In this document: positions 50,726-60,397 of the stretch, one piece after another
Position numbering within the stretch: position 1 is the stretch's first letter
How the letters are laid out: each line of letters opens with the position of its first letter
Assembly: GCF_013371215.1 (NCBI RefSeq)
Contig: NZ_JABWMH010000003.1
Location: forward strand, 124,001-188,000
Source of the DNA: Parasphingorhabdus flavimaris
GTDB taxonomy: Bacteria > Pseudomonadota > Alphaproteobacteria > Sphingomonadales > Sphingomonadaceae
Length of the DNA: 64,000 nucleotides
Direction: 5' to 3'
The notes under the pieces: generated by a model
The model's database searches: none
Told to the model about the DNA's origin: nothing
The model's input: the letters and a program-made list of their open reading frames with translations, nothing else
Position numbers and translations under genes: made by a program

Positions 50726-51132
50726 TCCGGCCAGCGGAAGGTGATCGCCTGACGATACCATTTCTGGTCACCGGAGCGTTTGACCGCTCCATCATGGCCG
50801 GCAAATTTGGTAAGATGCTGTATAACATATGTCTCCAGCTGCCGACAGCCTGTGTCGACGGGAACAACCTTTGTTACCCGGCCCTGGGGAGAGACCTCCA
50901 GCGCTACATCGACCCGTGCATGGACCCAACCGATATCGGAAGTTAGCTTACAATCTGCTTTTTTCGCAATACGCTCGGCCTGTCGTTCATGCCGTTCCAG
51001 AACAGGTAACTTTTTTGTGAACTGGGCCAGTTCGAGATTGTAGAAATCCGAAGACAGTTCCTTGATTTCAATGTCATCTGCGGAAGCGAAAGCACCAGAA
51101 AGCAAAATGGTAGCCAGAATATTGATCATCAC
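50722..51132 (-). CDS. Small periplasmic TonB-C-terminal-like protein (136 aa)
   Basis: It has a signal peptide (MMINILATILLSGAFASA), a charged helical segment, then a beta-rich C-terminal domain: VHARVDVALEVSPQGRVTKV...ETYVIQHLTKFA...WYRQAITFRWP. The pattern resembles the C-terminal domain of TonB, without a TonB membrane anchor or Pro-rich linker. The cysteines (DCKLT, TGCRQL) could form a disulfide. GGAGTG precedes ATG 51132. It is translationally coupled to moeB/thiF by an ATGA overlap, an unusual pairing. The function is unknown. Confidence 0.75.
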   Translation of the reverse strand: MMINILATILLSGAFASADDIEIKELSSDFYNLELAQFTKKLPVLERHERQAERIAKKADCKLTSDIGWVHARVDVALEVSPQGRVTKVVPVDTGCRQLETYVIQHLTKFAGHDGAVKRSGDQKWYRQAITFRWPE

Positions 51133-51163
51133 ATCACTCCTTCAAAAATAAATCGTGAATTAT

Positions 51164-51610
51164 TCATACGCCGGTTGATCCGAAACCGCCAGACCCCCGC
51201 TGTGTTTCATCCAGATCTGCCACCTCGAAAAGTAGGCCCTGCTGGACCGGTGCGACCACGATCTGCGCGATGCGGTCGCCGCGCTCGATGATGAAATCAT
51301 CCTCACCGTGGTTGATCAGGATTACTTTCAGCTCGCCGCGATAGTCGCTGTCGATCGTGCCCGGTGTATTGGGTATGCTGATCCCGTTTTTTAGCGCCAG
51401 GCCGGATCGCGGGCGAACCTGGATTTCATAGCCTTCGGGGATGGCGAAGGCAAAACCGGTGCCAGCCAGTCCGCGATTGCCCGGCGCGATATTCAGCGCT
51501 TCTGCCGCCCGGACGTCCATGCCCGCCGAGCCGCTGGTTTCATAGCAAGGCAGGGGAAGGTCGCCGGCATGATCGAGCCGTTTGACGGCAATATCAATGG
51601 GTTCGAACAT
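51164..51610 (-). CDS. dut: dUTP diphosphatase
   Basis: Hydrolyses dUTP to dUMP and pyrophosphate, keeping uracil out of DNA. All five trimeric dUTPase motifs are visible: [35 protein letters not shown] (catalytic Asp), [11 protein letters not shown] and the C-terminal [10 protein letters not shown]. Length of 148 aa is normal. The start shares one base with the coaBC stop (TGATG), so the genes are coupled. Confidence 0.97.
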   Translation of the reverse strand: MFEPIDIAVKRLDHAGDLPLPCYETSGSAGMDVRAAEALNIAPGNRGLAGTGFAFAIPEGYEIQVRPRSGLALKNGISIPNTPGTIDSDYRGELKVILINHGEDDFIIERGDRIAQIVVAPVQQGLLFEVADLDETQRGSGGFGSTGV

Positions 51611-52887
51611 CAGGCAATTTCCTCGATGATTTTTGCTACGAGCCGCCGCGCGACTTCGGGCTTTGGCAATTGCTCCCAGTTTTCGCTGCCGGTCGCGGTA
51701 ATGATCTGCACGCTATTGTTTGCGCCGCCCATCACGTCCCCCGAAACATCGTTGGCGACAATCCAGTCACAGCCTTTTTTCGCCAGCTTGGCCTGAGCAT
51801 GTTGGACGATTTTCTGCGTTTCAGCGGCAAAGCCGATGAGCAGTCCCGGGCGTTGCTCATGCCGTGCAAGACCAGCAAGTATGTCCGGATTTTCGGTCAA
51901 TTTCAAAGGTTCGGGGGCAGCGCCCTTTTTCTTTATCTTCTGGCCGGATTGGCTGTCAGCCCGCCAGTCGGCGACCGCGGCAACCATGATCGCGATATCT
52001 GCGGGCAGAGCGTCATGGACCGCTTTTTCCATTTCGAGCGCGGTTTCCACATCGACGCGGATGACCCCGGCCGGTGTCGAGAGGTGGACGGGGCCAGCGA
52101 CCAAGGTCACCTGTGCGCCGGCTTCAGCTGCTGCAGCGGCGAGGGCAAAACCCTGGCGGCCGGACGATCGGTTGGCGATATAGCGCACCGGATCGATTGG
52201 TTCGTGGGTCGGTCCTGCAGTGATTAGGACATGTTTGCCGCGCAACGGTCGATGCCGGTCGGGCGCAAAGGCAGGCTGGCCGTCGAGAATATTGGCGCGG
52301 TTTCCCGGCTCGGATTTCGTCGCGCCGTCCGTTGTTGTAAATGAAGCTTCCAGCTGAACGCTGATTTCCGCCATGATCGCTTCCGGATCCGGAAGTCTTC
52401 CGGGACCGAATTCACCGCAGGCCATATCGCCTTCATCCGGATGCATGACGAAGATGCCATCGGCCCTGAGCTGCTTTATATTGCGCTGGGTGGCGGCATG
52501 CAGCCACATCCTCACATTCATTGCGGGGACCGCCATGACCGGCGTGTCGGTTGCCAGCAACAATGTCGTCGCGAGATCATCGGCAACTCCACCCGCCATT
52601 TTGGCGAGCAGATTGGCGGTCGCCGGACAGATGACCAGTAAATCGGCCTCGCGGCTGAGCTGAATATGGCCCATTTCGGCTTCGTCTTTCAGGCTCCACA
52701 AGGTCGTGTGGACCTCGTTTTCGGAGAGCGCTGCCAGCGTCATCGGCGTGACGAACTGCGCGCCCGATTCAGTTAGAACACAGCGAACCGTCATACCGGA
52801 TTTCTTGATCAGGCGGATCAGCTCGCTGGTTTTATAGGCAGCGATTCCGCCGCCAATCACCAGCAGGATATGTTTGGGCTTGGTCAT
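51610..52887 (-). CDS. coaBC: Bifunctional phosphopantothenoylcysteine decarboxylase/synthetase
   Basis: Two coenzyme A steps in one protein. The CoaC part (residues 1-190) binds [32 protein letters not shown] with the catalytic His, [23 protein letters not shown] and [13 protein letters not shown] with the active Cys. The CoaB part (from about 230) has [20 protein letters not shown] and the KIKKKG region for CTP-dependent ligation. ATG 52887 aligns with the family N-terminus; an upstream ATG (53019) would add 44 residues. It forms a likely unit with dut, downstream of ubiE-ubiB. Confidence 0.96.
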   Translation of the reverse strand: MTKPKHILLVIGGGIAAYKTSELIRLIKKSGMTVRCVLTESGAQFVTPMTLAALSENEVHTTLWSLKDEAEMGHIQLSREADLLVICPATANLLAKMAGGVADDLATTLLLATDTPVMAVPAMNVRMWLHAATQRNIKQLRADGIFVMHPDEGDMACGEFGPGRLPDPEAIMAEISVQLEASFTTTDGATKSEPGNRANILDGQPAFAPDRHRPLRGKHVLITAGPTHEPIDPVRYIANRSSGRQGFALAAAAAEAGAQVTLVAGPVHLSTPAGVIRVDVETALEMEKAVHDALPADIAIMVAAVADWRADSQSGQKIKKKGAAPEPLKLTENPDILAGLARHEQRPGLLIGFAAETQKIVQHAQAKLAKKGCDWIVANDVSGDVMGGANNSVQIITATGSENWEQLPKPEVARRLVAKIIEEIA

Positions 52888-53051
52888 ATCATTCGATTTA
52901 GAGCCTAGTGGCTCCAAAGCCAAGCAGCATGTGCCTCGGGCATCATCCGGTGCAAAGCAGCCGCCTAATGCAAGAATGAAACCGGTGTTTAGGGCAGGAA
53001 ACGACAGAGTTTGTGGCACCCGTCAGGGGCGTCAACGCTAACCTCGCTTGC

Positions 53052-54605
53052 CTATCCCCACAGGAACATCGCAGCGGCACCCGCCCCGCCAGCGACGATC
53101 GCTGTCAGCACATAGCGCCAGAAATCGCTCGCCGGGCCCTTGTTCCGTTTCTCCCAGATCAATTCCACGTCTGCAACCGGCAGAGCAGGAGGGGCACCGC
53201 CTTTGCGGGGGAGCTGAGCATCAAGACGCCGGACGATATCGGGCAGCATCATGATGGTGCCGAGATCATCATTGATCCGGTCGGCAATCGCTGCTTCCGG
53301 ACCCAGTTCACCGCGAATCCATTCTTTGACATATGGTCCGCTGGTGTCCCACATGTTGATCATCGGATTGAGGTCGGTGGCGATACCCTCGACCATAACC
53401 ATCGTCTTTTGCAGCAGCAGCAAATGCGGCTGGGTCTCCATGTCGAAATCGCGGGTAATCGCAAACAGTCCGTCGAGCATGTCGCCGACCGACAATTCGC
53501 TCACGGGTTTGCCGCGCATCGGTTCGCCGACTGCGCGTAAGGCCGTGGCGAAATCTTCCATGCTGTGATGGTCCGGGACATATTGCGCTTCGAAATGGAT
53601 TTCCGCGACGCGTCTGTAATTGCCGGTGGTCAGGCCGTAGAGAATTTCCGCAAGCCAGACGCGGGCTTTCTTGTTGATCCGTCCCATGATGCCGAAATCG
53701 ATTGCAACAATTGTGCCGTCCGCTTTCACGAACAGATTGCCCTGATGCATGTCGGCGTGGAAATAGCCGGCTTCTATCGCCTGTTTGAGGAATGTGTGAA
53801 CAAGCCTGTTGGCAATTGCGTCCAGATCATGACCGGCCGCGATCAAGCCTTCGCGGTTTGATATTTTTACTCCTTCGACCCAGTCTAGCGTCAACACCCG
53901 GCCGGAAGTTCGCTCCCAGTCGATCGCAGGAATTTCATATTGGTCGACCTGGGTCATATGCTCGGCCAGTTCCGAAGCGCTGGCGGCTTCTCGGCGGAGG
54001 TCGAGTTCGCGCATTGTCCAGCGGCGGAAATTCGCAATCACCGATTCCGGACGGAGGCGCTTGGCTTCGCCGCCGAGCGCCTCGAGATGGGCGGCTGCCC
54101 ATTCGTAGGTTTCAATATCCCGGGTAAATTTCTTGATGATGCCGGGACGCAGAACCTTCACGGCGACATCCTTGCCTTCCAACGTGGTTGCACGATGGAC
54201 CTGCGCGATGGAGGCGGCGCCGACCGGATCGGGATCGATATGGCTGTAGAGTTCGTCCAGCGACTTTCCGAGGCTGAGCTCGATCTCGTCGCGAATCTGG
54301 GCAAACGGGACCGGCGGCAAGCTGTCCTGCAATTGCAGCAGGTCGCGTGCGGCTGCTTCGCCAATTACGTCGGGGCGGGTCGCCAGCGTCTGGCCGAGCT
54401 TGATGGCCGCGGGGCCAATGGCCTGCAGCGCAGCCGAGTAATTGGGCTCTTTCGGCTGGAATGTACCGATCCGCGCAATGCGGAACAGGCGGCGGACCTG
54501 TGGCGGCGTTGCCTTGTGCTTCTCAAGATCGCGCAATGCGCCATGTTTGGCGAGCGTGCGGCCCCATTTTAGCAGGCGGAATATGTGGGTGCGGGAACTG
54601 GTCAT
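53052..54605 (-). CDS. ubiB: Ubiquinone biosynthesis kinase-like protein UbiB
   Basis: An atypical ADCK/UbiB kinase required for ubiquinone synthesis. Motifs include AAIKLGQTLATRPDV (KxGQ), the Ala-rich nucleotide loop near VGAASIAQVHRA, DVAVKVLRPG (Lys), AGYFHADMHQGNLFV and VAIDFGIMGRI. Two C-terminal membrane helices (about residues 490-517) anchor it in the inner membrane. At 517 aa it is slightly shorter than the E. coli protein. It starts 13 bp after the ubiE stop, so the two are co-transcribed. Confidence 0.96.
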   Translation of the reverse strand: MTSSRTHIFRLLKWGRTLAKHGALRDLEKHKATPPQVRRLFRIARIGTFQPKEPNYSAALQAIGPAAIKLGQTLATRPDVIGEAAARDLLQLQDSLPPVPFAQIRDEIELSLGKSLDELYSHIDPDPVGAASIAQVHRATTLEGKDVAVKVLRPGIIKKFTRDIETYEWAAAHLEALGGEAKRLRPESVIANFRRWTMRELDLRREAASASELAEHMTQVDQYEIPAIDWERTSGRVLTLDWVEGVKISNREGLIAAGHDLDAIANRLVHTFLKQAIEAGYFHADMHQGNLFVKADGTIVAIDFGIMGRINKKARVWLAEILYGLTTGNYRRVAEIHFEAQYVPDHHSMEDFATALRAVGEPMRGKPVSELSVGDMLDGLFAITRDFDMETQPHLLLLQKTMVMVEGIATDLNPMINMWDTSGPYVKEWIRGELGPEAAIADRINDDLGTIMMLPDIVRRLDAQLPRKGGAPPALPVADVELIWEKRNKGPASDFWRYVLTAIVAGGAGAAAMFLWG

Positions 54606-54618
54606 CGAATATGTGTGC

Positions 54619-55359
54619 TCAGACCTTCCAGCCGCTATGGATCGCGACCAGTCCGCCCATCAGCGGCTCGACTTTGGTCTGGCTGAATCCGGCGTCGGCA
54701 ATCATTGCACGAAATTTCTCCATCGGCGGGAATTTCGCGATCGATTCGGCCAGATAGCGATAGCTGGCTTCGTCATTTGCCACTGCCTTGCCGACCTTGG
54801 GCAGGATCTTGTGAGAATAGGTTTCGTAAACCTTGTCGAAGCCTGGCCATTTGGTTTGCGAAAATTCCATGCAATAAAATCGCCCGCCATATTTCAGGAC
54901 ACGATGCGCCTCGGCCAGGGCTTTGTCGATGTGGGTGACATTCCGGATGCCAAAGACAATCGTATAGGCATCGAAATGTGCATCGGGAAAGTTCAGCTCT
55001 TCCGCATTCTGCTGGCTCCAGACCAGGCGCGTCTCGTCTTTGTCGAGCGCCCGCTTCACGCCCTCGGCCAACATCTCGGCATTGATGTCGGCTACCGTGA
55101 TGTCGGCGCCGCTATCAACCATGCGAAAAGCAATGTCGCCGGTGCCACCGGCCATATCGAGGATGGATTCACCAGCGCGCGGCTTGACGCGGCGTACGAA
55201 GCGGTCTTTCCACAAGCGATGGGTTCCCGCGCTCATCGCGTCGTTCATCACATCATATTTGGATGCAACGCTGGAGAAAACCGCGCCAACCTTGCCGACC
55301 TTTTCGCTCTCTTCGACTTCTTCATAGCCGAAGGAAACGGTTTTGCTTTCGATAGCCAT
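54619..55359 (-). CDS. ubiE: Ubiquinone/menaquinone methyltransferase UbiE
   Basis: A SAM-dependent C-methyltransferase of quinone biosynthesis. It has the SAM motif SILDMAGGTGDIAFRM, an acidic loop DITVADINAEML, and family signatures YDVMNDAMSAGTHRLWKDRF and FGIRNVTHIDKAL. The length of 246 aa matches the family. It is the first gene of ubiE-ubiB and diverges from mutM after about 105 bp. Confidence 0.97.
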   Translation of the reverse strand: MAIESKTVSFGYEEVEESEKVGKVGAVFSSVASKYDVMNDAMSAGTHRLWKDRFVRRVKPRAGESILDMAGGTGDIAFRMVDSGADITVADINAEMLAEGVKRALDKDETRLVWSQQNAEELNFPDAHFDAYTIVFGIRNVTHIDKALAEAHRVLKYGGRFYCMEFSQTKWPGFDKVYETYSHKILPKVGKAVANDEASYRYLAESIAKFPPMEKFRAMIADAGFSQTKVEPLMGGLVAIHSGWKV

Positions 55360-55464
55360 TTTGTGCCTGTGCTGATTTTTCTTTGAAATCCCAAGTAGAC
55401 GACCCTTGGCAGCACTGCAATCACTCTATAGCTGACCGTTGGACCGTAACCGATAAGGACAGCC

Positions 55465-56277
55465 ATGCCCGAGTTACCCGAAGTGGAAACAACCGTCGCC
55501 GGTTTGCGACCGGTGCTCGAAGGACAGCGGCTGTCGCTGGTCGAGCCGCGCCGCGCCGATTTGCGTCGGCCGTTCCCGGTCGATTTGCGCCAGCGAATGA
55601 CCGGCGCGGCCGTGACGTCGCTTGGCAGGCGGGCAAAATACGGATTGATCCAAACCGATCGCGGCGATGTGATGATTTTTCATCTAGGCATGTCGGGACG
55701 CTGGCGTATTGATCCGGAAGAAATCGAGAAACACGACCATCTGCTGATCGAGACAGAATCGGGTCACCGCCTGGTGCTCAACGACCCTCGCCGATTCGGC
55801 TCGCTCGATTTAGTCCGCACCGACCACCTGGACGATTATAAGCCGTTCATTTCAATGGGTCCCGAACCTCTGGGCGATGCATTTACCGCCGCATATTTGA
55901 AAGCCGCGACCAAGGCACGGAAGGCGCCGATCAAGCAATTGCTGCTCGACCAAAACACGGTCGCCGGACTCGGGAATATCTATGTCTGTGAAGCGCTGCA
56001 CATGGCAGGTATATCGCCGGGCGCGAAAGGCGGAACAATTTCCAACCTACGCTATGAACGGCTGGTTCTTGCGATTAAGCAGGTCCTGACCTCTGCGATC
56101 GCGGCTGGCGGGTCGTCGCTTCGCGACTTCGTACGACCTGATGGAGAACTGGGATATTTCGCCAAGGACTGGCTGGTATATGGCCGTGAAGGAGAGCCAT
56201 GTCATTGCGGCGCGCCGGTGCTGCGCCGAGTCGATAGTGGCCGGTCGACCTTTTACTGTTCGCAATGCCAGAAATAA
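55465..56277 (+). CDS. mutM: Formamidopyrimidine-DNA glycosylase
   Basis: Excises 8-oxoguanine and formamidopyrimidines. The mature N-terminus PELPEVETTV provides the catalytic Pro and Glu. KYGLIQTDRGD contains the conserved Lys region, and LLLDQNTVAGLGNIYVCEAL is the helix-two-turn-helix. The C-terminal zinc finger is CHCGAPV...FYCSQCQK. The length of 270 aa is normal. AAGGAC 5-8 nt before ATG 55465 supports the start. rpsT follows on the same strand. Confidence 0.97.
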   Translation: MPELPEVETTVAGLRPVLEGQRLSLVEPRRADLRRPFPVDLRQRMTGAAVTSLGRRAKYGLIQTDRGDVMIFHLGMSGRWRIDPEEIEKHDHLLIETESGHRLVLNDPRRFGSLDLVRTDHLDDYKPFISMGPEPLGDAFTAAYLKAATKARKAPIKQLLLDQNTVAGLGNIYVCEALHMAGISPGAKGGTISNLRYERLVLAIKQVLTSAIAAGGSSLRDFVRPDGELGYFAKDWLVYGREGEPCHCGAPVLRRVDSGRSTFYCSQCQK

Positions 56278-56389
56278 GCGGTTCACTAAGCTATTGACGG
56301 GAATCGGCTCCCACGCTATTGGCCGCCGTCTTGAGCCGGAAGCCATACGCAGCGCCCCGGCATTTAATTTCAGATTTTGAGGGTTTTTC

Positions 56390-56659
56390 ATGGCTAATAC
56401 GCCGCAAGCAAAAAAACGTATCCGTCGCAACACGCGCCGCACCGTGATTAATAAAAATCGGCTCAGCCAGATCCGTACCAAGATCAAGGCCGTGGATGCA
56501 GCTGTTGAAGCTGGCGACAAGACCGTGGCAGCCGCAGCCCTCAAGGCCGTACAGCCTGAATTGGCGCGCGGTGTGAGCAAAGGTCTGTATCACAAGAATA
56601 CGGCTTCGCGGAAGTTCAGCCGTCTGACAAAACGGGTTGCCGCGCTTCAAACCGCATAA
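56390..56659 (+). CDS. rpsT: 30S ribosomal protein S20
   Basis: Binds the 5' domain of 16S rRNA in small-subunit assembly. It is typically basic: [19 protein letters not shown], then [13 protein letters not shown] and a C-terminal [20 protein letters not shown]. The length of 89 aa is normal. GAGGG 5-8 nt upstream of ATG 56390. An intrinsic terminator follows. The mutM-rpsT-dnaA neighbourhood is typical of alphaproteobacteria, here with a lipoprotein gene inserted and dnaA on the other strand. Confidence 0.98.
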   Translation: MANTPQAKKRIRRNTRRTVINKNRLSQIRTKIKAVDAAVEAGDKTVAAAALKAVQPELARGVSKGLYHKNTASRKFSRLTKRVAALQTA

Positions 56660-56683
56660 GCTTCCTGACATGATTATAGAAAG

Positions 56684-56710
56684 ACCCGTCCGATTGTGGC
56701 GGGTTTTCTT
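56684..56710 (+). terminator. Intrinsic terminator after rpsT
   Basis: ACCCG-t-CC, a 6-nt loop, then GGCGGGT followed by TTTCTTTT; the stem has one bulged T. It lies 25 bp after the rpsT stop. Confidence 0.85.
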
Positions 56711-56932
56711 TTGGGTGACTGCTTTCTGATGCGCTATTCGTGCAACTGATTCGGCTATCCGTAGGTTGAATCGCTTTTCCGCGAATCGTTGGAGTCCCGT
56801 TTTTCCTTGTGCGGTTGATGTGAAACGGCTCAAGTTGCCAATAAGCTGTCAGTCTGTCGCCGTTCAAACCCGGTTCAGCCTGATTTCTTCATCATGCACG
56901 ACAATGATGGTGGGCAATCTGAAGGAAGAAAT

Positions 56933-57607
56933 ATGAATATCTCAGCCAAAAAAGGCTTCAATCGAAACAGACTTTCGTTGCTCGCGCCGCTTGCCTTGCT
57001 CACCCTTGGCGCCTGCGCCACGCCATTTCGCGCCGACGTACAGCGCTTCGTCGCGCTTCCTGACACAACGGGTCAGAGCTTTGCTGTAGTGGCGGCTGAT
57101 CCGGATCTGTCTGGTGGTCTCGAATTTGGACAATATGCCATGATGGTTGAGCAGCGGATGCGTGATCTGGGCTATCGTCTCAGCGACGATCCGGCCGCGG
57201 CAGAACTGATCGTCAGCATGGATTATGATATCGACAAGGGGCGAGAGAAAGTCGTCGCCGACTATGATCCCTTTATCGGGTCCGCCCGATTCGGTGGATA
57301 TTATGGCCGCGGATATTATGGTCGCCATCGCTATCGCTATGGCTTTCACGATCCGTTTCTTTTCGGTGGTTACGGCTTCTCCGGATATGACGGCGTCCGC
57401 AGCTTTACTGTCTATACCTCGGAGCTTGATCTGAAAATCGACCGTGCGGTCGATGGCGAGCGTCTGTTTGAAGGCAAGGCCGAAGCCTTATCGCGATCGA
57501 AGAATCTGACCTATCTTGTTCCCAATCTTGTCGAAGCCATGTTTACCGACTTTCCGGGCAACAGTGGTGAACGGGTCAGAATATCTGTCGCCCCAGAGAA
57601 AAACTAG
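56933..57607 (+). CDS. DUF4136 outer-membrane lipoprotein (224 aa)
   Basis: A lipoprotein signal with lipobox LTLGAC (Cys about residue 29), then a DUF4136-like domain: MVEQRMRDLGYRLSDDPAAA, ELIVSMDYDI, a Gly/Tyr/Arg-rich central segment (FGGYYGRGYYGRHRYRYG) and YTSELDLKIDRAVDGERLFEG. Family members are envelope lipoproteins of unknown function. AAGGAAG before ATG 56933 is a strong site; the ATG at 56894 is less likely. It is located between rpsT and convergent dnaA. Confidence 0.86.
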   Translation: MNISAKKGFNRNRLSLLAPLALLTLGACATPFRADVQRFVALPDTTGQSFAVVAADPDLSGGLEFGQYAMMVEQRMRDLGYRLSDDPAAAELIVSMDYDIDKGREKVVADYDPFIGSARFGGYYGRGYYGRHRYRYGFHDPFLFGGYGFSGYDGVRSFTVYTSELDLKIDRAVDGERLFEGKAEALSRSKNLTYLVPNLVEAMFTDFPGNSGERVRISVAPEKN

Positions 57608-57632
57608 TTCCCTGAGCCCGATTCGCCTCCGC

Positions 57633-59072
57633 TCAGCTTTCGAGCTGGCGGAGGAGCATCCGGACGTCATTGTCCATTTCGCTGTCTTCGCCGCGCAGAT
57701 GCTCGACCAGTTTGACCGCGTGGATCACTGTACTGTGGTCGCGCCCGCCAAATTTCCGACCGATTTCCGGATAGCTGCGGGGGGTCATTACCTTTGCCAG
57801 ATACATCGCAACCTGCCGTGGCCTGGCAACGGCCCGCGCGCGGCGTTTCGATGACATTTCATTGCGATCAAGCCGATAATATTCGCAAACCGTGCGCTGG
57901 ATTTCGTCAATCGTGATCCGGCGGCGGCAGGCACTCAATATGTCCGACAATTGCTCTTCAGCCAGTTCACGGCTGATTTCGCGTCCGGTGAGCTGGGAAT
58001 AGGCGAGCAGCTTATTCAGGCCGCCCTCGAGTTCCCGCAAGTTACGGCTTATCGTGCGGGCAAGAAATTCGACCACTTCTTCCGAGACATGCTGATGCGG
58101 CATGGAGGCGAGGCGATGTTTGAGAATGTCGCGGCGCAGTTCGAGGCCTGCGGACTGGATATCGGCGACCAGCCCCATCGACAGCCGCGACAGCAGCCGC
58201 TGGTCAACACCATCGAGTGCCTGTGGCGGCCGGTCGGCTGCCACGACAACGCGCTTGCCCTGGCTGATCAGCGAATCGACCGTGTGCAGAAATTCTTCCT
58301 GGGTGGAGTTTTTGCCGACAATGAACTGGATGTCATCGATCATCAGCAGGTCGGCTTCGCGCAGGGATGCCTTGAACTCCATTCCCTCGTTGCGGCGCAT
58401 GGCTGATACGAATTCGATCATGAAACGCTCGGCTGACATATAGATGATTTTTGACGTCGGGAATTCTTCCCGAAATGCATGGCCGATGGCGTGCATCAGA
58501 TGGGTCTTGCCCTGACCGGTCGACGACTGGAGATAGAGCGGACAGAAAAGCGGTTTCTCGGCCGCGGCAGTGCGCTGGGCAGCATTGAGAGCGAGAATAT
58601 TGGAATTTCCGGCGATAAACAGGTCAAACGTCATCCGCGGATCCAGGTCCAGACGAAACTTGCTTTCGGGAAACACATTTTGACGGCTGTTTACAGCAGA
58701 ATCATTGGCAGCACTGGATTTGGATATCTGTGCGATTTTCGCGGAGCCGGACTGGGCCTGAAAAACAAGTTCGCTGACCGCCGGATGATAGGCTTTCCAG
58801 GCCATCAACAAACGCTCTGAATAGCGATCCCGAACCCAGTTGGCGGAAAATTCCGACGGGAGAATGAGCAACATCGTGCCGTTATTCGAATCGAAAACAG
58901 ACAATTTGATCGGCTTGATCCACTGACCGAAAATCTGCGCTCCCAGATCACGGCGAAGCCCCGCACAGATCTTTTGCCAGATTGTTTCGAGATCAGCCGA
59001 GATAATATCCTCGTTTGCCACAGCCTCAGTTTCAGACAGGTTACTAACCCGCCCAGATACGATTTCGTTCAC
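57633..59072 (-). CDS. dnaA: Chromosomal replication initiator protein DnaA (479 aa)
   Basis: It binds DnaA boxes and melts the origin. Domain I is N-terminal (IWQKICAGLRRDLGAQIFGQW). The AAA+ domain has Walker A SSTGQGKTHLMHAIGH and Walker B LLMIDDIQFI. The C-terminal helix-turn-helix is RARAVARPRQVAMYLAKV with GRKFGGRDHSTVIHAV. The start codon is GTG 59072 with GGGGGA upstream. It is convergent with the DUF4136 gene. The upstream 540 bp contain a consensus DnaA box, consistent with autoregulation or an origin. Confidence 0.98.
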   Translation of the reverse strand: MNEIVSGRVSNLSETEAVANEDIISADLETIWQKICAGLRRDLGAQIFGQWIKPIKLSVFDSNNGTMLLILPSEFSANWVRDRYSERLLMAWKAYHPAVSELVFQAQSGSAKIAQISKSSAANDSAVNSRQNVFPESKFRLDLDPRMTFDLFIAGNSNILALNAAQRTAAAEKPLFCPLYLQSSTGQGKTHLMHAIGHAFREEFPTSKIIYMSAERFMIEFVSAMRRNEGMEFKASLREADLLMIDDIQFIVGKNSTQEEFLHTVDSLISQGKRVVVAADRPPQALDGVDQRLLSRLSMGLVADIQSAGLELRRDILKHRLASMPHQHVSEEVVEFLARTISRNLRELEGGLNKLLAYSQLTGREISRELAEEQLSDILSACRRRITIDEIQRTVCEYYRLDRNEMSSKRRARAVARPRQVAMYLAKVMTPRSYPEIGRKFGGRDHSTVIHAVKLVEHLRGEDSEMDNDVRMLLRQLES

Positions 59073-59614
59073 GAATATCCCCCGACATTAACCCTCTACC
59101 CCGCACGATAGCGGGGCCAATATTTTAACCGCATGCCTTGTGCGCTTGATCTTTAACTACCCCCAGCCATGGGAATCGATCAGGCGCAGAAAACCCATGT
59201 CGAAAACATGTTTTCAACCATCAGTTTTATTTTCATATTGAGGCTTGGAAATTGCATCCTTAGCCACCAGCCGAGTTTCTTTAGTAAGCCCCTCTTCCCG
59301 AGTCGATCAATAGCGGCGCTGTAAAAAAAGTGAAATAATTCTATTGACAGCGGCAAGCCGTGGAATTTTCTGATTATCTTTTTAAGTTGTTGAAATAGAA
59401 CATATATATCCTGTGGATAACAAGGCATAAGAGGCGAATCGCGGAGTCAGCTTGGGTTCTGCTAACGGGCCGATTAATGATGCAAAATAAGCATCGTAAA
59501 TCGCCGGCAGGAATTCTTGTCGACCAATCAACGCAAATAGACTTGCCAAAGCCGTTATGTTTTGGCAGTGGCGCTCGCCTGACCCCGATGATGCGTGTAT
59601 GCATCTTGTCATGG
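59073..59614. other. AT-rich dnaA upstream region with a DnaA box (possible origin-related)
   Basis: About 540 bp without a gene. It holds the dnaA promoter, a near-perfect 20-bp dyad at 59199-59218 with core GAAAACATGTTTTC, AT-rich stretches at 59320-59410 and one exact DnaA box (TTATCCACA on the minus strand, 59412-59420). Only one consensus box was found by eye, so calling it oriC is not justified; dnaA autoregulation is equally likely. Confidence 0.5.
59412..59420 (-). promoter_or_regulatory. Consensus DnaA box
   Basis: TGTGGATAA on the plus strand is TTATCCACA on the minus strand, a perfect match to the E. coli consensus. It lies 340 bp upstream of the dnaA start codon and next to AT-rich DNA. 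Confidence 0.7.
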
Positions 59615-59690
<76 letters not shown>

Positions 59691-59716
59691 TCATTCCCAA
59701 CCGGAATGGATGCGGG

Positions 59717-60391
59717 TCAGCCAAAATCCAAAATGAACATCACGCAGGCAAGCGACAGAACCGCGGCGGCGATCATTGGAATCGGGCGCAGACGGTTTTC
59801 GGGAAGTTTTTCGGCGGAAAAATCAGCGCGGGATCGATGGCCGGTGACCATTGGTTTGAACAGCCTCTCCTTCAGAACGAAATGATAGACGGCGATCGCG
59901 GTTATATGCAGTCCGATCAGTGCAGCCAGAAGATTGAAATTCAATTCGTGGAGCTCGGCGAACTGCCGGCCGGTCTCGAACGACACCAATATTGCCAATG
60001 GGCCTGATTCGAGGCCGTCTATATCGACGGAAAATAATCCGGTGGCGACTTGGGTAGCGAGTGCGCCCAGCAAGGCAAGGACACCGAATACGGCTAGCGG
60101 GCTGTGGCCAAAGGTCGGGCGATTCTCCCGGACCCGCAGGCTGCGGATGTAGGACTTTAGGGAGACAATCCGCCGTAACATCGGGACAAAACGTGCTGTC
60201 CATGATCCGATGAAGCCCCAGATAAGCCGGAAGAGGACCAGGCCGACCATCGTCAAGCCGAGCCTGCGATGCCAGTCCATATAGCCCTCCTCTGCCGTCC
60301 ACCAGAGAAGTGGCACGAGGATTACCATCAGCCAGTGCACGAGCCTCACGGCCCAGTCCCAGACCATAATGCGTGCCGGATCAGCCGTCAT
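59717..60391 (-). CDS. Cytochrome b561/b-type membrane protein (224 aa)
   Basis: A di-heme cytochrome b domain with four or five helices: VWDWAVRLVHWLMVILVPLL (His), MDWHRRLGLTMVGLVLFRLIWG (His), ELHELNFNLLAALIGLHITAIAVYHFVLKE (several His). Such proteins move electrons between the quinone pool and periplasmic c-type cytochromes. It starts 6 bp after the stop of the upstream cytochrome c' gene, forming a two-gene electron-transfer unit seen in many proteobacteria. Confidence 0.9.
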   Translation of the reverse strand: MTADPARIMVWDWAVRLVHWLMVILVPLLWWTAEEGYMDWHRRLGLTMVGLVLFRLIWGFIGSWTARFVPMLRRIVSLKSYIRSLRVRENRPTFGHSPLAVFGVLALLGALATQVATGLFSVDIDGLESGPLAILVSFETGRQFAELHELNFNLLAALIGLHITAIAVYHFVLKERLFKPMVTGHRSRADFSAEKLPENRLRPIPMIAAAVLSLACVMFILDFG

Positions 60392-60397
60392 GGCGAA

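Noticed and set aside
59073-59614. Confident oriC call
   Set aside because: Only one consensus DnaA box is visible and no skew information is available; the region may simply be the dnaA promoter.
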